NCBI GenBank assembly: GCA_964505785.1
Contig: CAZDJZ010000010.1
Location: 30,107-94,106, forward strand
DNA length: 64,000 nucleotides
Source of the DNA: CAYRTV01 sp964505785
GTDB lineage: Bacteria; Acidobacteriota; Aminicenantia; Aminicenantales; Aminicenantaceae
Direction of reading: 5' to 3'
In this document: positions 37,178-46,682 of the stretch, piece after piece
Layout of the letters: each line of letters opens with the position of its first letter
How positions within the stretch are numbered: the first letter of the stretch is position 1
The notes under the pieces: model-generated
Databases searched by the model: none
Seen by the model: the letters and a program-made list of their open reading frames with translations, nothing else
What the model was told of the DNA's origin: nothing
Position numbers and translations under genes: made by a program

Positions 37178-38323
37178 TTAGTCTAATTCATTATAAATAC
37201 GCTGGATTGAAGCAGCATGCTGTGCAACGGTAAAGTGCCTCTCGATTTTCTTTCTCAAAACAGCTCCCATTCCATGCGCCTTATCTTTATTCTTCAAAAG
37301 AGACTCTATGACTCCCGCCAGCGCAATTCTGTCTCCCGGCGGAAATAATATACCTGAAATTCCGTTATCAATTAATTCAGGAACCCCGCCGACATCAGCC
37401 GCGGCTACAGGCTTACTTAAAGAACCCGCTTCGAGGAGCACCCTGGGAAAAGGTTCAGGATACCTGGCGGGGTGAACCACGATATCCATGACGGCCATGA
37501 CACTCAGAACATCTTCCCTGAAACCCATAAACATAACATGATCTTTCAAATTTAATTTTTCAACTAAATCGATCAGCCCCCGGTAAAAGCTTTCATCCTC
37601 TCTGGAAAAAATCTCCCCGGTGATTAATATCTTCAATTCCGGGAATTCTTTTCGGATCAAAGCCGCCGCTTTAATAAGAATATCCTGGCCTTTGGCGGGA
37701 TGGATCAGTCCGACACAGCCTATAACCGGGGTGCCGGGGGGAATTTTCAATTCATTCCGGATATTCTCTTCTGCTTTGGGCCGGCGGGTTAATAAATCAA
37801 CTCCATTGTAAACAACCTGTGCCCGCGGTTTCAAACCAGGGCGCGCTGCTAAAACCGTATCCAATGTCGCCCGAGATACGGTAATGACTGCATCCGCCCA
37901 CTTTTCCAGAAGCCGTCCTTTCCAGGAATGAGTGAATGGATTTTGATGAATATCCCGGACATGGATAACAGAAAACACTCCGCATAATCGTGCCGCCGCT
38001 CCTCCCAAGAATGCCGCCCGGGGCGAATTGGAATGAACAATTTTTATTTCACGCGATTTGATCATCCGACAGAATCGAAGCAATGCAAGCATATACCTTG
38101 GAAATTTCCAGAGGCTGTGTTTCTCTCCAAATTGAATCATGCCGGGAATAAAATCAACCGGAATCCCTTTCTGGCCGGCTAATTTGGAAAACGGACCGGT
38201 TTCCGGAAGCGCTAAATAGGGATAAAACTTATTGCGGTCCAGATTTTCCATCAGTGCCGTCAAGCTTTTTTCAGCTCCGCTCACTTGAGCGGTGGAATTT
38301 AAAAATAAAACATTAATGGTCAT
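37178..38323 (-). CDS. GT4-type glycosyltransferase
   Basis: The 381-residue GT-B enzyme starts NVLFLNSTAQVSGAEKSLTALM, typical of the acceptor domain. The donor domain shows VIGCVGLIHPAKGQDILIKA and a standard EX7E motif (PEPFPRVLLEAGS). It should transfer a hexose or similar sugar from a nucleotide donor on the cytoplasmic face. It lies 16 bases after the Wzy-like gene and four bases before the next glycosyltransferase gene, inside one operon. Confidence 0.9.
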   Translation of the reverse strand: MTINVLFLNSTAQVSGAEKSLTALMENLDRNKFYPYLALPETGPFSKLAGQKGIPVDFIPGMIQFGEKHSLWKFPRYMLALLRFCRMIKSREIKIVHSNSPRAAFLGGAAARLCGVFSVIHVRDIHQNPFTHSWKGRLLEKWADAVITVSRATLDTVLAARPGLKPRAQVVYNGVDLLTRRPKAEENIRNELKIPPGTPVIGCVGLIHPAKGQDILIKAAALIRKEFPELKILITGEIFSREDESFYRGLIDLVEKLNLKDHVMFMGFREDVLSVMAVMDIVVHPARYPEPFPRVLLEAGSLSKPVAAADVGGVPELIDNGISGILFPPGDRIALAGVIESLLKNKDKAHGMGAVLRKKIERHFTVAQHAASIQRIYNELD

Positions 38324-38339
38324 TCTCAGCGTCTCATCC

Positions 38340-39683
38340 TTATTTATTAACTTGCCTCCGCCTCAAAAAAACTATAATCCCAAATATGAACCAAATTAGA
38401 ATCCCCGTTTCTTCCACATGCAAAACAGATTGGTTAAGTCCCGCCAACAAAACCCCCAGAATCCCGGCAAAGGATCCGGCCGCGAGACCCTTGAAAAAAG
38501 GATCGTCTTCGTTCCGGAAAAAACGAAATCCATCCTTCAGAACCACGACAAGCAATATCAGCCATCCAATAAATGAGAAAAGGCCGCGAGCATAAAGAAT
38601 ATCCAAAATATCATTATGAGTGGTAAGCTTCTGGCCGAGAAATTCAACATCCACCAAAGCACCTGTCCCATGGCCGAAAAAGAAATAAAACCAGAATTCA
38701 AGGGTTCCGTGCAGGCTCGACTTCCAAGTAAGCAAACGCGCTTCCATTTCCTGCGGGGGATCAAAAGGCGTATTCACAATGGTATATGCGCGATAAGTGA
38801 ACGCATCAAAGACTTCGGGATAAGCCAATTGCAAAATGCCGACAACTAAAATCAATAATAATCCGACAACAATCAAATCTCTCAACCATTTTTTTCTTAA
38901 AAACAACAAAACTATGATGGAAAGGAAAAGCCCTGCGTAAGCGGCCCTGGAATAGGATACCGCCAGACCCAAAAATTGGACTAAAGCCAGGCCTGCCAGC
39001 CAAATATTCCTTTTATAAAGAGCCAAGGAGAGGGAAATGGTTGATGTTATCACCAAAAATACACCAAAATAATTATGAAAGTTAAGGCCTCCGGTTGCAC
39101 GGAAAACATCAAAAAACGGAGTATGGGTGACAATAGTGACATTCCCAATATTATAACGGGCCAAGATGTGGGCATCTTGAGGATAAGGGGGGAAAATTCC
39201 TAAATAATTCAAATTGCCGTAAACACCCTGCCCTGTCAGGAACAACCCCTGGCTGAATGTTTGCATGATTCCGATTAATGCACTTAACCCGGACGCTGTC
39301 AGCAATATTAAAACCAGTGACCGGATTTGCTCTTTTCCCTTCAGGTTGAAAATGAGAACCAAGTACATAAGGGGAATTAACTCAATGAAATTACGAAAAA
39401 GGTGCCATATTCCCTGAAAAAGGCCATGAACTTCCAAAAGCGGGATTCGGGAAGGAATAGCGAAAAGCAAAAAAATCAGGAATGGAATCAGATGGATCCG
39501 TTTGAAATCAAAATCTTCAGGGCTTCTGATAAATCTGTATGCGGTTATGCCAAGGAGAAAAATCAGCATCAATTCGACCGGGGCCAAAGAAGCTCCCTTA
39601 ATTTCAAATTCAATCCGGAACGCAATAAAAAAAGCAAGCAGAACCAGCACAAATTTAGTCAAACGGTCTAAACAGTCTTTCAT
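38340..39683 (-). CDS. O-antigen ligase/polymerase (Wzy)-like membrane protein
   Basis: The 447-residue protein has about twelve hydrophobic segments and a large central-to-late loop around TYRAYTIVNTPFDPPQEMEARLLTWKSSLHG, ending FFGHGTGALVDVEFLGQKLTTHNDILDILYARG. The HGTG and HND context matches the outer catalytic loop of O-antigen ligase / Wzy proteins. It is of ordinary family length, unlike the 815-residue protein at 30646. Its start overlaps the neighbouring stop (ATGA) within the operon. It likely polymerises or transfers the glycan built by the adjacent glycosyltransferases. Confidence 0.85.
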   Translation of the reverse strand: MKDCLDRLTKFVLVLLAFFIAFRIEFEIKGASLAPVELMLIFLLGITAYRFIRSPEDFDFKRIHLIPFLIFLLFAIPSRIPLLEVHGLFQGIWHLFRNFIELIPLMYLVLIFNLKGKEQIRSLVLILLTASGLSALIGIMQTFSQGLFLTGQGVYGNLNYLGIFPPYPQDAHILARYNIGNVTIVTHTPFFDVFRATGGLNFHNYFGVFLVITSTISLSLALYKRNIWLAGLALVQFLGLAVSYSRAAYAGLFLSIIVLLFLRKKWLRDLIVVGLLLILVVGILQLAYPEVFDAFTYRAYTIVNTPFDPPQEMEARLLTWKSSLHGTLEFWFYFFFGHGTGALVDVEFLGQKLTTHNDILDILYARGLFSFIGWLILLVVVLKDGFRFFRNEDDPFFKGLAAGSFAGILGVLLAGLNQSVLHVEETGILIWFIFGIIVFLRRRQVNK

Positions 39684-40627
39684 TTTTTTCTTCTCCTTTT
39701 TTTTGCGGCCATGAAAAAAAGGGCTCCGCTTTCAGGGAAAAGTTTCCCTAGCAGCGCATCATACCATTTTGTCCACCGGTTAACGAAACTTAATTTATAC
39801 AGGTGATGGTAAGTCTCTAATTCCACTATTTTAAAGCCGGGCAGCTCCTGCTTCAATGAGGCAGTCAGGTCCGGACGGTCCCGGTGCAAACCTCCGGCGG
39901 TGCAGGACTGAATGTCAATTATTTCTGAAATTCTTTGTCCGGAAAGCGGGCTTGTAATGACACCTGAAGCTAAAAGTTTTTGGTTAAGGCAGTCGAAAAC
40001 CCGGGAATGAACCGCGTTTTCATGTTCTCCATCAATGACTGCATCTTTATAAAACCACAGCTTGCGCATTCCTCTTTGAAGCCGGGACAGGAATGTATAG
40101 TTATTCCAGAGAAAATGATGAGAAAAAAACGGGCGGTTTGGTTCATGCCCCACCAAGAGCAGTCCGCCCGGCCTTAAAAGACGGGTGATTTCACGGTAAA
40201 GCCCGGGTAAATCATGCACATGGTGCAGAAAAGAGTTCATGGTTATTACGTCGACAGAGCCGCTTTGTAAAGTGATTGAACGGCCATCCGTTTTCATATA
40301 CTCAAGACGGCAGGAAAGTGAACGCCGGGCCATATTTCCCCGGCATTTATCTAATATTTCCCGGGATATATCCGAACAAATAAACACATCTTCCTTTTTC
40401 AAGAAACCTGCAAGCCTGGCCGGAACAAAACCCGAGCCGGAGCCCAAGTCCAATATCCTGAGATTTTCTTCTCGTCCCGCCAGGTATTTTTTTCCAGCCC
40501 GCTGCCATCTTTTTACTTCATCATTAAAAATTTCAGGATGAAGATTTTCATATTCATTTCCAACTAAATCATGATAATATTCATTGAGTTTAAGAACTAA
40601 TTCTTCCAGGTTCTGATGCGCCGTCAT
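39680..40627 (-). CDS. class I SAM-dependent methyltransferase
   Basis: The 315-residue protein has motif I ILDLGSGSGFVPARL, an acidic residue at the end of strand 2 (FICSDIS), and the later VDVITMNSFLHHV and LLRPGGLLLVGHEP blocks of Methyltransf_11-type enzymes. The C-terminal 100 residues are not recognised and may bind the acceptor. It is coupled by ATGA overlaps on both sides, so it belongs to the glycan operon. The acceptor is unknown: a sugar hydroxyl is likely from context. Confidence 0.88.
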   Translation of the reverse strand: MTAHQNLEELVLKLNEYYHDLVGNEYENLHPEIFNDEVKRWQRAGKKYLAGREENLRILDLGSGSGFVPARLAGFLKKEDVFICSDISREILDKCRGNMARRSLSCRLEYMKTDGRSITLQSGSVDVITMNSFLHHVHDLPGLYREITRLLRPGGLLLVGHEPNRPFFSHHFLWNNYTFLSRLQRGMRKLWFYKDAVIDGEHENAVHSRVFDCLNQKLLASGVITSPLSGQRISEIIDIQSCTAGGLHRDRPDLTASLKQELPGFKIVELETYHHLYKLSFVNRWTKWYDALLGKLFPESGALFFMAAKKRRRKK

Positions 40628-41841
40628 TTTCCATTCCTGAATATGAAATCCATGGTCTCATTTACCATTCTTTTTCTGAGAAAATGATTTTTTACCCGGC
40701 GCCATGAATTCCAGCCCATCTCTTCACGCAGAGAGGGATTTTCATTCAATCTTTCCAATACCCTGGCAATCCCGGCACTGTCATCCGGATCAACCAAGAA
40801 TCCATTTGCTCCATCCCGGATTACTTCGGGAACTCCGCCATGCCGTCCGCCGATTAAGGGCAGCCCCCTTGCACCGGCTTCCAGGAATGAGATGCCTAAG
40901 CCCTCCACCGTTCCTCTGACCTGCCTGCTTGGCATAATAAAAATATCCGCTGCATCCAGTTCATCGAGTTTCTTCTTCTCTGAAACTTCTCCCATAAATA
41001 TGACTTGATTTTCTAATCCCATGCTCCTGATGCAAGCCTCCAGCTTACTGCGGTATTCTCCGGACCCTAAAATTTTATAGAGAATTCCGCGCCGGACCGA
41101 ATCCGAAAGAAGAGCTAACGCCTTCAATACGGTTTCATGGTTTTTACGCGGATCGATGCGGGAGACTGTGATGCACACCACTTTTCCCCGTTTTGCTTCC
41201 ATTCTCCTCCTTACATCGCGTTCAGAAAGCACGATGCCTTCATCAATGCCGTTGTGTACCACTTCATGCTTCTTTAAAGGTTTTTTTAAAAAAATCTTGA
41301 ACAAATCCCGGGTGTAGCAGCTGACAAATATGATTCCTTCCGCTTTAAGATAAAAAACTTCTGCACGGTGCTTGAACAAGGAAAAAAGCTTCCTGTCAAT
41401 TCCCCCAGCTGACATCTCACGGCTGAAGGTTGAATAGACTTCCGACCCATGGACAGTTACATAATAAGGAATACGGAACCAGGATAAATTCATCATGGAT
41501 GCAATTCTCTGCCCGGCATCGTCTGTCACCAAAACGATGTCCGGCCTCCCAATCAGAAAAATATGCGCAGACATAATAAAAAACCATTGCAGCAATTTCC
41601 CGCGGGGCCAAAGATTCTTTCGATAAACAGCAATACGTTTGGTCCGGGCTAAGCTCCGGTCTGTATTTTCTTCTTCCTTTTCCCGGCCGGGAATGCTCGA
41701 GGTTAAGACATCCACCCGGTTTCCCAATTCAGCTAAACCTCTAATAAGATTATCATTGTATGCCGCCACTCCTCCCCGATAAGGGTAAAATTCAAGGGTA
41801 AAAAGCAGAAGACGGCACCTCGAATCGTTCTTTTTTTTCAT
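40624..41841 (-). CDS. GT4-type glycosyltransferase
   Basis: The 405-residue GT-B protein begins LLLFTLEFYPYRGGVAAYNDNLIRGL, the glycine-rich acceptor-domain loop. The donor domain has VVCITVSRIDPRKNHETVLKAL and the EX7E motif in VEGLGISFLEAGARG. It starts inside the stop of the upstream methyltransferase gene and its stop overlaps the next gene (ATGA at both joints). No membrane segment is seen, so it should work at the inner face of the membrane on a lipid-linked acceptor. Confidence 0.9.
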   Translation of the reverse strand: MKKKNDSRCRLLLFTLEFYPYRGGVAAYNDNLIRGLAELGNRVDVLTSSIPGREKEEENTDRSLARTKRIAVYRKNLWPRGKLLQWFFIMSAHIFLIGRPDIVLVTDDAGQRIASMMNLSWFRIPYYVTVHGSEVYSTFSREMSAGGIDRKLFSLFKHRAEVFYLKAEGIIFVSCYTRDLFKIFLKKPLKKHEVVHNGIDEGIVLSERDVRRRMEAKRGKVVCITVSRIDPRKNHETVLKALALLSDSVRRGILYKILGSGEYRSKLEACIRSMGLENQVIFMGEVSEKKKLDELDAADIFIMPSRQVRGTVEGLGISFLEAGARGLPLIGGRHGGVPEVIRDGANGFLVDPDDSAGIARVLERLNENPSLREEMGWNSWRRVKNHFLRKRMVNETMDFIFRNGK

Positions 41842-42500
41842 TTTTTATCTGCGACAGCAATGATCGTCATGTAAAATCTGCGCTTTGGTATAATGATCCT
41901 TAACAGACGGGTTAAACGGTTTGCCCACCATGGTTTTATGCCGATATCTTCAAACAGAAACCTTTCCGGATAAACCGGATTAATCCGCTGTATCAGCTTG
42001 ATCTTAAAACCATTGTGATAAAGGATTTCTTTTAAACTTTCTTGGTTGAAAAACTGAATATGAGTCCGGTCAACCCAATGATTGAAGGTTAATCCGGCCT
42101 CTCTGAACACCGGATACAACTCTGTGTCGGGGACAGAAAGAATAATTCTCCTGCGGACAACTCTGCGTACCTCCTGAAGTATTTTTTCCGGATTCCGGGT
42201 GTGCTCCAACACTTCAAAAACAGTCACAGTATCAAACTCCCCGCTTGAATAAGGCATTCGTTTAAGATCGCCGGTTTTAAAATATTCCCGGACCGGCTCC
42301 CATTCCGGGCAGGTTAAAAGATCCATGCCGTATGCTTGATAACCCCGCTGCCTTAAATATTTGACATATTCACCGGTCGAACAGCCGGCATCCAAAAGCG
42401 GTTCTCCCGCATATTTCAATATCATTTTCAAACGCTGTGCATTAATTTTGCCCCAGCTTCCTATTCGCTGCATCTCTGTCTGAAGCCCGGCCTGACTCAT
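41838..42500 (-). CDS. class I SAM-dependent methyltransferase
   Basis: The product of about 220 residues has motif I PLLDAGCSTGEYVKYLRQRG, GMDLL at strand 2, and VTVFEVLEHTRNPEKIL followed by RRIILSVPD. The frame is open back to 42713, but the first 71 codons overlap the previous gene and look non-coding. The ATG at 42500 overlaps that gene's TGA (ATGA), in line with the other joints of the operon, so it was chosen. The C-terminal part resembles small cyclic glycan O-methyltransferases only loosely. Confidence 0.87.
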   Translation of the reverse strand: MSQAGLQTEMQRIGSWGKINAQRLKMILKYAGEPLLDAGCSTGEYVKYLRQRGYQAYGMDLLTCPEWEPVREYFKTGDLKRMPYSSGEFDTVTVFEVLEHTRNPEKILQEVRRVVRRRIILSVPDTELYPVFREAGLTFNHWVDRTHIQFFNQESLKEILYHNGFKIKLIQRINPVYPERFLFEDIGIKPWWANRLTRLLRIIIPKRRFYMTIIAVADKK

Positions 42501-43201
42501 TCTTTCCGCCCAAGAATAAACAATCCGGAAGCGACTTTGCAGGCTTCCGGTTTGCCTGCGAATACATGATCCAGGTATTTGAATGGAGACGCCATCCATC
42601 CGGCTGCAAACTCTCCCCATGTCCTCAGCGCCTTTTTTTTTGAGAACCCGGCTATTATACCTGATACGATTTCGCGGAAAATCCACCCCAAAGCCGACCC
42701 CGGTCCCCCGCAAACACCCTGGTCAATGATAATAAAGGATGAAAACACTTCGCGTAACCCTTCAGGAGTAAACCGGTAATAATCGCGGGGCGTGGGATGA
42801 TAACCCTGAATAAAAGGAACTTCCGCATAAACCAGCCCTCCAGGTTTCAAAAGCCGGAAAATTTCATCTGCAACCTGGCTGGGACAACGGGTATGTTCAA
42901 GCAGGGCCTGGGTGATAACAGCATGAAAGGTTTCGTCCTTAAAGGGAATATGATGGGCGTCCCCGGCTACATCCACAGAATGGAGAGGAAATAAATCAAA
43001 ATTCACCAATCCTCGCCTGGATTCCCGGCTGATTCTTTCACGGCCGACAAACCGTTCACCGCACCCTAAATTCAGCAGCCGGGGTTGTGAAAATTTTTTA
43101 ATTCTCCCGTCAAGCCGGGAAAGATTCCGATGTGCCGCCAAATTTAAAGTCGTCGGGGGCACAAAATAGAATTGTTTGAGTTTGTCCTTAATAAAAGTCA
43201 T
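42497..43201 (-). CDS. class I SAM-dependent methyltransferase
   Basis: The product of about 234 residues has a variant motif I, LLNLGCGERFVGR, then LVNFDLFPLHSVDVAGDAHHIPF and FHAVITQALLEHTRCPSQV. The ATG at 43201 overlaps the stop of the preceding gene (ATGA) and was preferred to the ATG at 43228. The post-motif YHPTPRDYYRFTPEGL block resembles a group of methyltransferases found in glycan clusters. Substrate unknown. Confidence 0.87.
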   Translation of the reverse strand: MTFIKDKLKQFYFVPPTTLNLAAHRNLSRLDGRIKKFSQPRLLNLGCGERFVGRERISRESRRGLVNFDLFPLHSVDVAGDAHHIPFKDETFHAVITQALLEHTRCPSQVADEIFRLLKPGGLVYAEVPFIQGYHPTPRDYYRFTPEGLREVFSSFIIIDQGVCGGPGSALGWIFREIVSGIIAGFSKKKALRTWGEFAAGWMASPFKYLDHVFAGKPEACKVASGLFILGRKE

Positions 43202-43884
43202 TGCTTTCGGCAGACGAAAAGGAAACAATACGACAGATTCCGGGGAATAAGCGGCCTGATAATCCGGTATTTCCAGGAAGTATGCGGACTCTTATAATTA
43301 TATTTATAAACCTTTTCAATCTTCAAACCGGCATCCAGAATCATAGATGCCCATTCTTCCCGGGTAGCCAGGCGTTCGATTTCCTGGTCGGTGGAGCGGC
43401 CGGCGCTTCCAGTCCGGAATACATTCCATACGATCATAAGAAAAAAACTGTTGGGCAGCAAAAGGAGTGCACGGCCGCGCTTTTTCAAAACTCTGTTCAT
43501 TTCCTTCAATCCCGCTTCGGGATCCAAAAAATGTTCCAGGCTGCCTAAATTAACGGCATAATCAAAACTTTCATCCCTGAATGGCAGCATTTCTCCGGCA
43601 CTGCAGAAAAGTTTCGCCCCGGGAGCATTTCTCCGGGCAATGCTGAGAGCTTGTATGGATATATCCACTCCCGCTGTTTTTACTCCGGATTTTTCCGCTT
43701 CCTTCAGCAGATGTCCGCCGCCGCAGGCAATATCCAAAAAAACTTTGTCTCTCTCCGGAGACAAAACATTTTTGACCCATTGATAGTGCTCTTCTGATTC
43801 CACCAATGGATTATTCCGGTAAAGCGCATCATATGATTCCCGCAGCTCTTCAATGCTCCGGATTCCTTTTGATTTAAAATACAC
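43198..43884 (-). CDS. class I SAM-dependent methyltransferase, GTG start
   Basis: The 228-residue protein shows motif I VFLDIACGGGHLLKEA, strand 2 GVDIS, and FDYAVNLGSLEHFLDPEAGL. It starts at GTG with AGGAAGGA at a good distance upstream, so it is probably the first gene of the eight-gene minus-strand run that ends at 35986. The flippase-methyltransferase gene lies 169 bases further upstream on the same strand. The substrate is unknown but context points to a glycan. Confidence 0.88.
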   Translation of the reverse strand: MYFKSKGIRSIEELRESYDALYRNNPLVESEEHYQWVKNVLSPERDKVFLDIACGGGHLLKEAEKSGVKTAGVDISIQALSIARRNAPGAKLFCSAGEMLPFRDESFDYAVNLGSLEHFLDPEAGLKEMNRVLKKRGRALLLLPNSFFLMIVWNVFRTGSAGRSTDQEIERLATREEWASMILDAGLKIEKVYKYNYKSPHTSWKYRIIRPLIPRNLSYCFLFVCRKQ

Positions 43885-44053
43885 TCTTGTCCTTCCTGCT
43901 CAACCGCCCTGATTCCAGCCCGATGGTTTCACCCTTTATTTTTGTAATTCAGCCCCTCTTTTCCCGGGGTCATAAGGGTGATATCCATCTACTATATCCA
44001 TTCAATCCCGAAAAATCAAACGATCCTTTTTTCCGGGAAAAGCCCCCGCTATG

Positions 44054-46501
44054 TCATTTCGATAAAGTTACGGTTATTTCCGTGGTTAAAAGTTCTTTAA
44101 AAAACGGGAATCGCTGAAGAAACCGGCAAATGCGGGAATTGAATGTTTTTTCTCTGTATTTCAGCACTTTAAACTCACTGTGTTTGATCATTTTTCTGAA
44201 AGTCCTAACGGAAATTTTATTGATTCCGGTCAACCGGTCGTTGTGTCTGTCCACCGCTGAATTGAGTTTAGCCATCTCGGGTTTTTCAGCGGACAATTTC
44301 TTCCAAACCCGGACTAGTGTTTTTTCGGAAAAAAATAAATGGCACCATGGAATGTTTATGAAATCAAATAAATGCGCGCCGTTATAGGTATAATATGGTG
44401 AAAAAGTAATAAACACCCGGCCGCCGCTAATTAAAACCCGCCGGCATTCTCTCAGTACTTTTTTTGGAGATCCAAAATGTTCCATGGTAGCAACCGTATA
44501 AATCAATCCAAACCGGTTTCCACTGAAAGGAAGATCTTCGGCATTGCCCAAGACAAATCTAATTTCTCCATTCGCAGCGTGTTTCACGTTGAAGACAAAA
44601 TCACGCGCCGACATCAAAGCCTTTTCTTCCATATCCAAACCGGTGATCCTCCCCGGGTAGTTTTCCTTCAATACCGCCGACATGCCGCCGTATCCGCAAC
44701 CCAAATCTAAAATTTCCCCATGCAGGATTTCCTTTTTATTAATAAATTCCATGGAGTTCTGAAAATGAACCTGCGCCACATCATAAGAATAATCCGCCCT
44801 GACTTCAGGCCGCGGATCTCTTTTTAACAATTCCAAGGTCTGCAGGGGTTTGAACCATCTGTTGATTCTCATGCAAACCATAGCCGCAACTCCAAAGGAA
44901 TCCGTTCTTCTTTCCTTTTCAAGACCGACATTAATCCGAAAAAATCTCAATTCCTCCGTCCGCAGTAAAATAAGGGACGTTAAGTAAAGGGTAAATCCCA
45001 AGATGCCCAAAATCAAAAAATCAAAAGGAAAACTGACTTTATCCAGAATAAACTGCTTCATGACAAAAAGAATCGCACCCGTGATTCCTCCCGCTGTAAA
45101 CGATTTTCCCGCGCAAAGAAAAATGGCCTTCAGGTTCACACCATCCAGCTTCTTACCGGCCAAATACATAATAAAGACCATATTGATAAAATACTGGATG
45201 GAAACAGCCATAGCGATACCAAGATAGGAAAAATATCCGGAAAGCAAAAAGGCCAATCCAATATATATGGAAAATCCGATTACGCCGGCTGCCGCTACGC
45301 GTCCGGTTTCCTGCAAAGAATAAAGGGTGTTCAGAACCGGAAGACTTATGGAAGCAATGAAAAAGGCCCCGGCATATGCCAAGAGGGCATTAGCGACCGC
45401 TTCCGTCGTTCCCGGCCCAAAATTTCCTCTTTCAAAAATCACACGCACAAGTTCATACCTGGCGATAAATATGATCAACAAAAAAGGAACCGTAAACATA
45501 GTCAATGCCCGGATACCTTTAGACAGCATTTCTCTCAGGCTTTTATAATCCTGAACAGCGGACAATTGCGACATGCGCGGAAAAAGAACCGTCGATATCC
45601 CCTGAGATGTGATGACTGTCATCGCCATGACAATCTTATAGGCATAACCCAAGTAAGATATATTGCCCTCTCCTAATTGGGAAGCAATAAAACGTTCCAC
45701 CAGGATATTGGTTTTATAAAAAATGTTTCCCATCAGCAGCGGAAACATCAACCGGCCAAGTTTTCTTATTTCGGGACGGAGAAAATCCAGAGAAAAATGA
45801 AAACGGCCTCCATGAAGGAGAACCGGCATAACTAAAACAAACTGCAGGATCGAACCCGCTAAAGTTCCAACCGCAATGCTTTTAACCCCCATCGCAGAAT
45901 GAAACAACAAAACAAACATGAAAGTAACAAAGCTGTTGCCAAACTGGGCCAGGGACGGTGTGAAGAACCGGTGGCGGGCATGATAGAGGCTGGTTAGAAT
46001 AATTGAGCTTCCGGAAAAAACCAATGCCAGGATGAAATATCTGAACAAACTCATCGATATAATTGTGGTTTCTTCAGAAAGACCTGGGCTGATCACACTT
46101 ATGATTTCCCGTGCGAAGATAGACCCTATCAAGGCAAGTAAAACCAGTGAAAAGAAAGCTAGATTACTGGCGATGCTCGCAATTTTCCAGGCTTCACTTT
46201 CCTTCCGCGCGAGGGTTTCGACGAAAACCGGGATGAAAGTTGTGGTAAGAATGATCAGCAGGATAGACAGAATAATCTGAGGGATGGTCATGGCCGCAAA
46301 AAAAGCATCCATTTCTCCGCCAGCCCCGAAACTAAAGGCGAGGATGACCAGCTTGAGGTAATTGAAAATCCCGGTCAGCAAGGTAAAGAAACTAACCACA
46401 ATACTGGAACGCAACGTTTGAGAATCGATCAGCCTGACGCGGTCCTGCGATTCTGGTTTTCCGCTGTCTTCTTGTTTGTTTTTTTGATTTTTCTCTGTCA
46501 T
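44054..46501 (-). CDS. MurJ-like flippase fused to a C-terminal SAM methyltransferase
   Basis: The 815-residue protein has two parts. Residues 1-520 form about fourteen membrane segments with MurJ/MviN-type (MVF) features, for example MSLFRYFILALVFSGSSIILTSLYHARHRF and PLLMGNIFYKTNILVERFIAS-like blocks. Residues from about 575 are a class I methyltransferase: EILDLGCGYGGMSAVL, ITGLDMEEKAL, FGLIYTVATMEHFGSP and LISGGRVFITF. There is no stop between them. Flippases of this group move lipid-linked oligosaccharides to the outer face. A fused methyltransferase would face the cytoplasm and could modify the same intermediate before export (inference). I chose the ATG at 46501 over TTG at 46510. Confidence 0.87.
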   Translation of the reverse strand: MTEKNQKNKQEDSGKPESQDRVRLIDSQTLRSSIVVSFFTLLTGIFNYLKLVILAFSFGAGGEMDAFFAAMTIPQIILSILLIILTTTFIPVFVETLARKESEAWKIASIASNLAFFSLVLLALIGSIFAREIISVISPGLSEETTIISMSLFRYFILALVFSGSSIILTSLYHARHRFFTPSLAQFGNSFVTFMFVLLFHSAMGVKSIAVGTLAGSILQFVLVMPVLLHGGRFHFSLDFLRPEIRKLGRLMFPLLMGNIFYKTNILVERFIASQLGEGNISYLGYAYKIVMAMTVITSQGISTVLFPRMSQLSAVQDYKSLREMLSKGIRALTMFTVPFLLIIFIARYELVRVIFERGNFGPGTTEAVANALLAYAGAFFIASISLPVLNTLYSLQETGRVAAAGVIGFSIYIGLAFLLSGYFSYLGIAMAVSIQYFINMVFIMYLAGKKLDGVNLKAIFLCAGKSFTAGGITGAILFVMKQFILDKVSFPFDFLILGILGFTLYLTSLILLRTEELRFFRINVGLEKERRTDSFGVAAMVCMRINRWFKPLQTLELLKRDPRPEVRADYSYDVAQVHFQNSMEFINKKEILHGEILDLGCGYGGMSAVLKENYPGRITGLDMEEKALMSARDFVFNVKHAANGEIRFVLGNAEDLPFSGNRFGLIYTVATMEHFGSPKKVLRECRRVLISGGRVFITFSPYYTYNGAHLFDFINIPWCHLFFSEKTLVRVWKKLSAEKPEMAKLNSAVDRHNDRLTGINKISVRTFRKMIKHSEFKVLKYREKTFNSRICRFLQRFPFFKELLTTEITVTLSK

Positions 46502-46682
46502 TATCAGCAACCTGAATTAATGTGCGTCTTAAACGGGATCTCAAATGTCAAAAACCGTTTTCCGGACTACAAGTTTGCAAAATTATGGCAGAGGCCACAC
46601 TGATTGTCAATCGGACTTATCCGCCGTTTCCGTGCACGGCAAGATTGATTTGCCGGTCTTTTCCCGTTATCATAAACAAGTC

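Noticed and set aside
41838..42713. Longer form of the methyltransferase gene
   Set aside because: The first 71 codons overlap the previous gene and lack family similarity; the ATGA overlap at 42500 fits the operon pattern.
46545..46682. N-terminal extension of the GT2 enzyme
   Set aside because: It has no family similarity and no ribosome site; the conserved start LSIIIPSYNN follows the ATG at 46683.
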